A stretch of 64,000 nt of DNA from Streptomyces sp. TLI_105 (lineage in GTDB: Bacteria; Actinomycetota; Actinomycetes; Streptomycetales; Streptomycetaceae). Made by a program: the position numbers and the translations under genes. Under the pieces are notes generated by a model. The model searched no databases. It had not been told where the DNA came from and was given only the letters and a program-made list of their open reading frames with translations. Shown piece after piece: positions 62,894 to 64,000 of this stretch (position 1 is the stretch's first letter; each line of letters starts with the position of its first letter). The stretch spans positions 6,101,501 to 6,165,500 of the forward strand of contig NZ_FNSM01000001.1 in NCBI RefSeq assembly GCF_900105415.1, written 5' to 3'.

Positions 62894-64000
62894 GTGGCCG
62901 AGACAGCATCGAAGACCCCCGCAGACACCCGCCCCCGCCTGCTCCTCATGGACGGGCACTCGCTCGCGTACCGGGCGTTCTACGCGCTGCCCGCGGAGAA
63001 CTTCACCACCGCGACCGGACAGCCGACGAACGCGATCTACGGGTTCGCCTCGATGCTGGCGAACACGCTCCGCGACGAGGCGCCCACGCACTTCGCGGTC
63101 GCGTTCGACGTGTCCCGCAAGACCTGGCGGTCCGAGGAGTTCCCGGAGTACAAGGCGAACCGCTCCAAGACCCCCGACGAGTTCAAGGGCCAGGTCGAGC
63201 TGATCGGCGAGCTCCTCGACGCGATGAACGCGCCGCGGTTCGCCGTCGACGGCTTCGAGGCCGACGACGTCATCGCGACCCTCGCCACCCAGGCCGAGGC
63301 AGCCGGGTTCGAGGTCCTGATCGTCACCGGCGACCGGGACTCCTTCCAGCTGGTCTCCGACCACACCACCGTGCTCTACCCGACCAAGGGCGTCTCCGAG
63401 CTCACCCGCTTCACCCCGGAGAAGGTCCAGGAGAAGTACGGCCTCACGCCCTCGCAGTACCCCGACTTCGCGGCCCTGCGCGGCGACCCGTCCGACAACC
63501 TCCCGGGCATCCCCGGCGTCGGCGAGAAGACCGCGGCCAAGTGGATCAACCAGTTCGGCTCCTTCGACGAGCTCGTCGCGCGCGCCGAGGAGGTCAAGGG
63601 CAAGGCCGGCCAGAACTTCCGCGACCACCTGGAGGCGGTCAAGCTCAACCACCGCCTGACCGCGATGGTCACGGACGTCGAGCTGCCGAAGGGCGTCACG
63701 GACCTCGCCCGCGAGCCGTACGACCGCGCGGCCGTCGCCCTCGTCCTCGACACCCTGGAGATCCGCAACCCCTCGCTGCGCGAGCGGCTCCTCGCCGTCG
63801 ACCCGGGCGCCGCCGAGGAGGCCGCCCCCGCCCCCGCCGCGGGCCTGGAGCTCGACTTCACCGTCCTCGGCGCGGGCGAGCTCGCCCCCTGGCTCGCCGA
63901 GCACGCCACCGAGCCCCTCGGCATCGCCACCGTCGACAGCTGGGCCCTCGGCACCGGGAACGTCAGCGAGGTCGCCCTCGCCGCCGCCGGGGGAGCCGCC
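62894..64000 (+). CDS. polA: DNA polymerase I, 5' part (cut by window end)
   Basis: The first 369 residues of DNA polymerase I, open to the end of the window. The GTG at 62894 starts MAETASKTPADTRPRLLLMD. Residues about 15-310 are the 5'-3' exonuclease domain, with MDGHSLAYRAFYALP, VAFDVSRKTWRSE, the acidic FEADDVIATLATQAE, VTGDRDSFQLVS and the helix-hairpin-helix PGVGEKTAAKWI. The following Ala-rich part begins the 3'-5' exonuclease-like domain, usually inactive in actinobacteria. It is divergent from the molybdopterin oxidoreductase gene. Confidence 0.95.
   Translation, partial: MAETASKTPADTRPRLLLMDGHSLAYRAFYALPAENFTTATGQPTNAIYGFASMLANTLRDEAPTHFAVAFDVSRKTWRSEEFPEYKANRSKTPDEFKGQVELIGELLDAMNAPRFAVDGFEADDVIATLATQAEAAGFEVLIVTGDRDSFQLVSDHTTVLYPTKGVSELTRFTPEKVQEKYGLTPSQYPDFAALRGDPSDNLPGIPGVGEKTAAKWINQFGSFDELVARAEEVKGKAGQNFRDHLEAVKLNHRLTAMVTDVELPKGVTDLAREPYDRAAVALVLDTLEIRNPSLRERLLAVDPGAAEEAAPAPAAGLELDFTVLGAGELAPWLAEHATEPLGIATVDSWALGTGNVSEVALAAAGGAA

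Overview
The window is a very GC-rich actinobacterial chromosome segment. Codon third positions are almost all G or C, many genes start with GTG, stop/start overlaps of the ATGA/GTGA type are frequent, and hairpin terminators mostly lack U-tracts. Gene content (RNase Sa-type guanyl ribonuclease, S. griseus-type trypsin, PdtaR/ANTAR regulator, Tat enzymes, multigene ADP-ribosylglycohydrolase operon) and the core order trpA - lgt - gltBD - pyk - tRNA-Leu - liv - polA point to Streptomyces. The window starts inside trpA and ends inside polA.

Layout. 1-2.7 kb: end of trpA, a membrane-anchored DsbA-like thioredoxin-fold protein, and lgt. 2.8-11.2 kb (minus strand): one tightly overlapping seven-gene operon of four divergent ADP-ribosylglycohydrolase (DraG/ARH) paralogues, a ribokinase, a family III CoA-transferase and a CitE/HpcH-type lyase; dispersed repeats and a 27-bp minisatellite lie inside two of its genes. 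11.4-18.7 kb: VIT1/CCC1-type transporter and the gltBD glutamate synthase operon. 18.9-29.5 kb: accessory metabolism with local regulators (frameshifted luciferase-like monooxygenase + PadR + VWA protein; aldo/keto reductase + MerR; VOC protein; PNPOx-like protein; TetR; DEAD-box helicase; Tat-exported tyrosine phosphatase; MarR + MFS exporter with duplicated operators). 29.7-35.4 kb: secreted RNase, ankyrin/HEAT protein, an unassigned HExxH/zinc-ribbon protein, secreted trypsin, GH35 beta-galactosidase divergent from an AraC regulator.

36-46 kb: chorismate mutase + asparaginase, aminopeptidase N, LysR, a small membrane protein + Tat multicopper oxidase, and a two-gene PLP decarboxylase / amine N-hydroxylase pair resembling the first two steps of hydroxamate siderophore biosynthesis but without acyltransferase or synthetase. 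46-52 kb: Tat 5'-nucleotidase, SIMPL protein, pyruvate kinase, an HTH + LAGLIDADG-like gene lying between pyk and tRNA-Leu(CAA), and PdtaR. 52-58 kb: a complete branched-chain amino acid ABC transporter livKHMGF with a hairpin between livK and livH. 58-64 kb: secreted lipoprotein and trypsin-fold protease, PaaI-type thioesterase, FdhF/YdeP-type molybdopterin oxidoreductase and the 5' part of polA.

Most intriguing: the four-ADPRH/ribokinase/CoA-transferase/lyase operon, which looks like a coherent but, to my knowledge, unassigned catabolic or salvage route; the dispersed element read through as protein in both orientations within it; the orphan decarboxylase/N-hydroxylase pair; and the LAGLIDADG-type gene next to tRNA-Leu. 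All calls come from reading sequence and translations; no database search was run.
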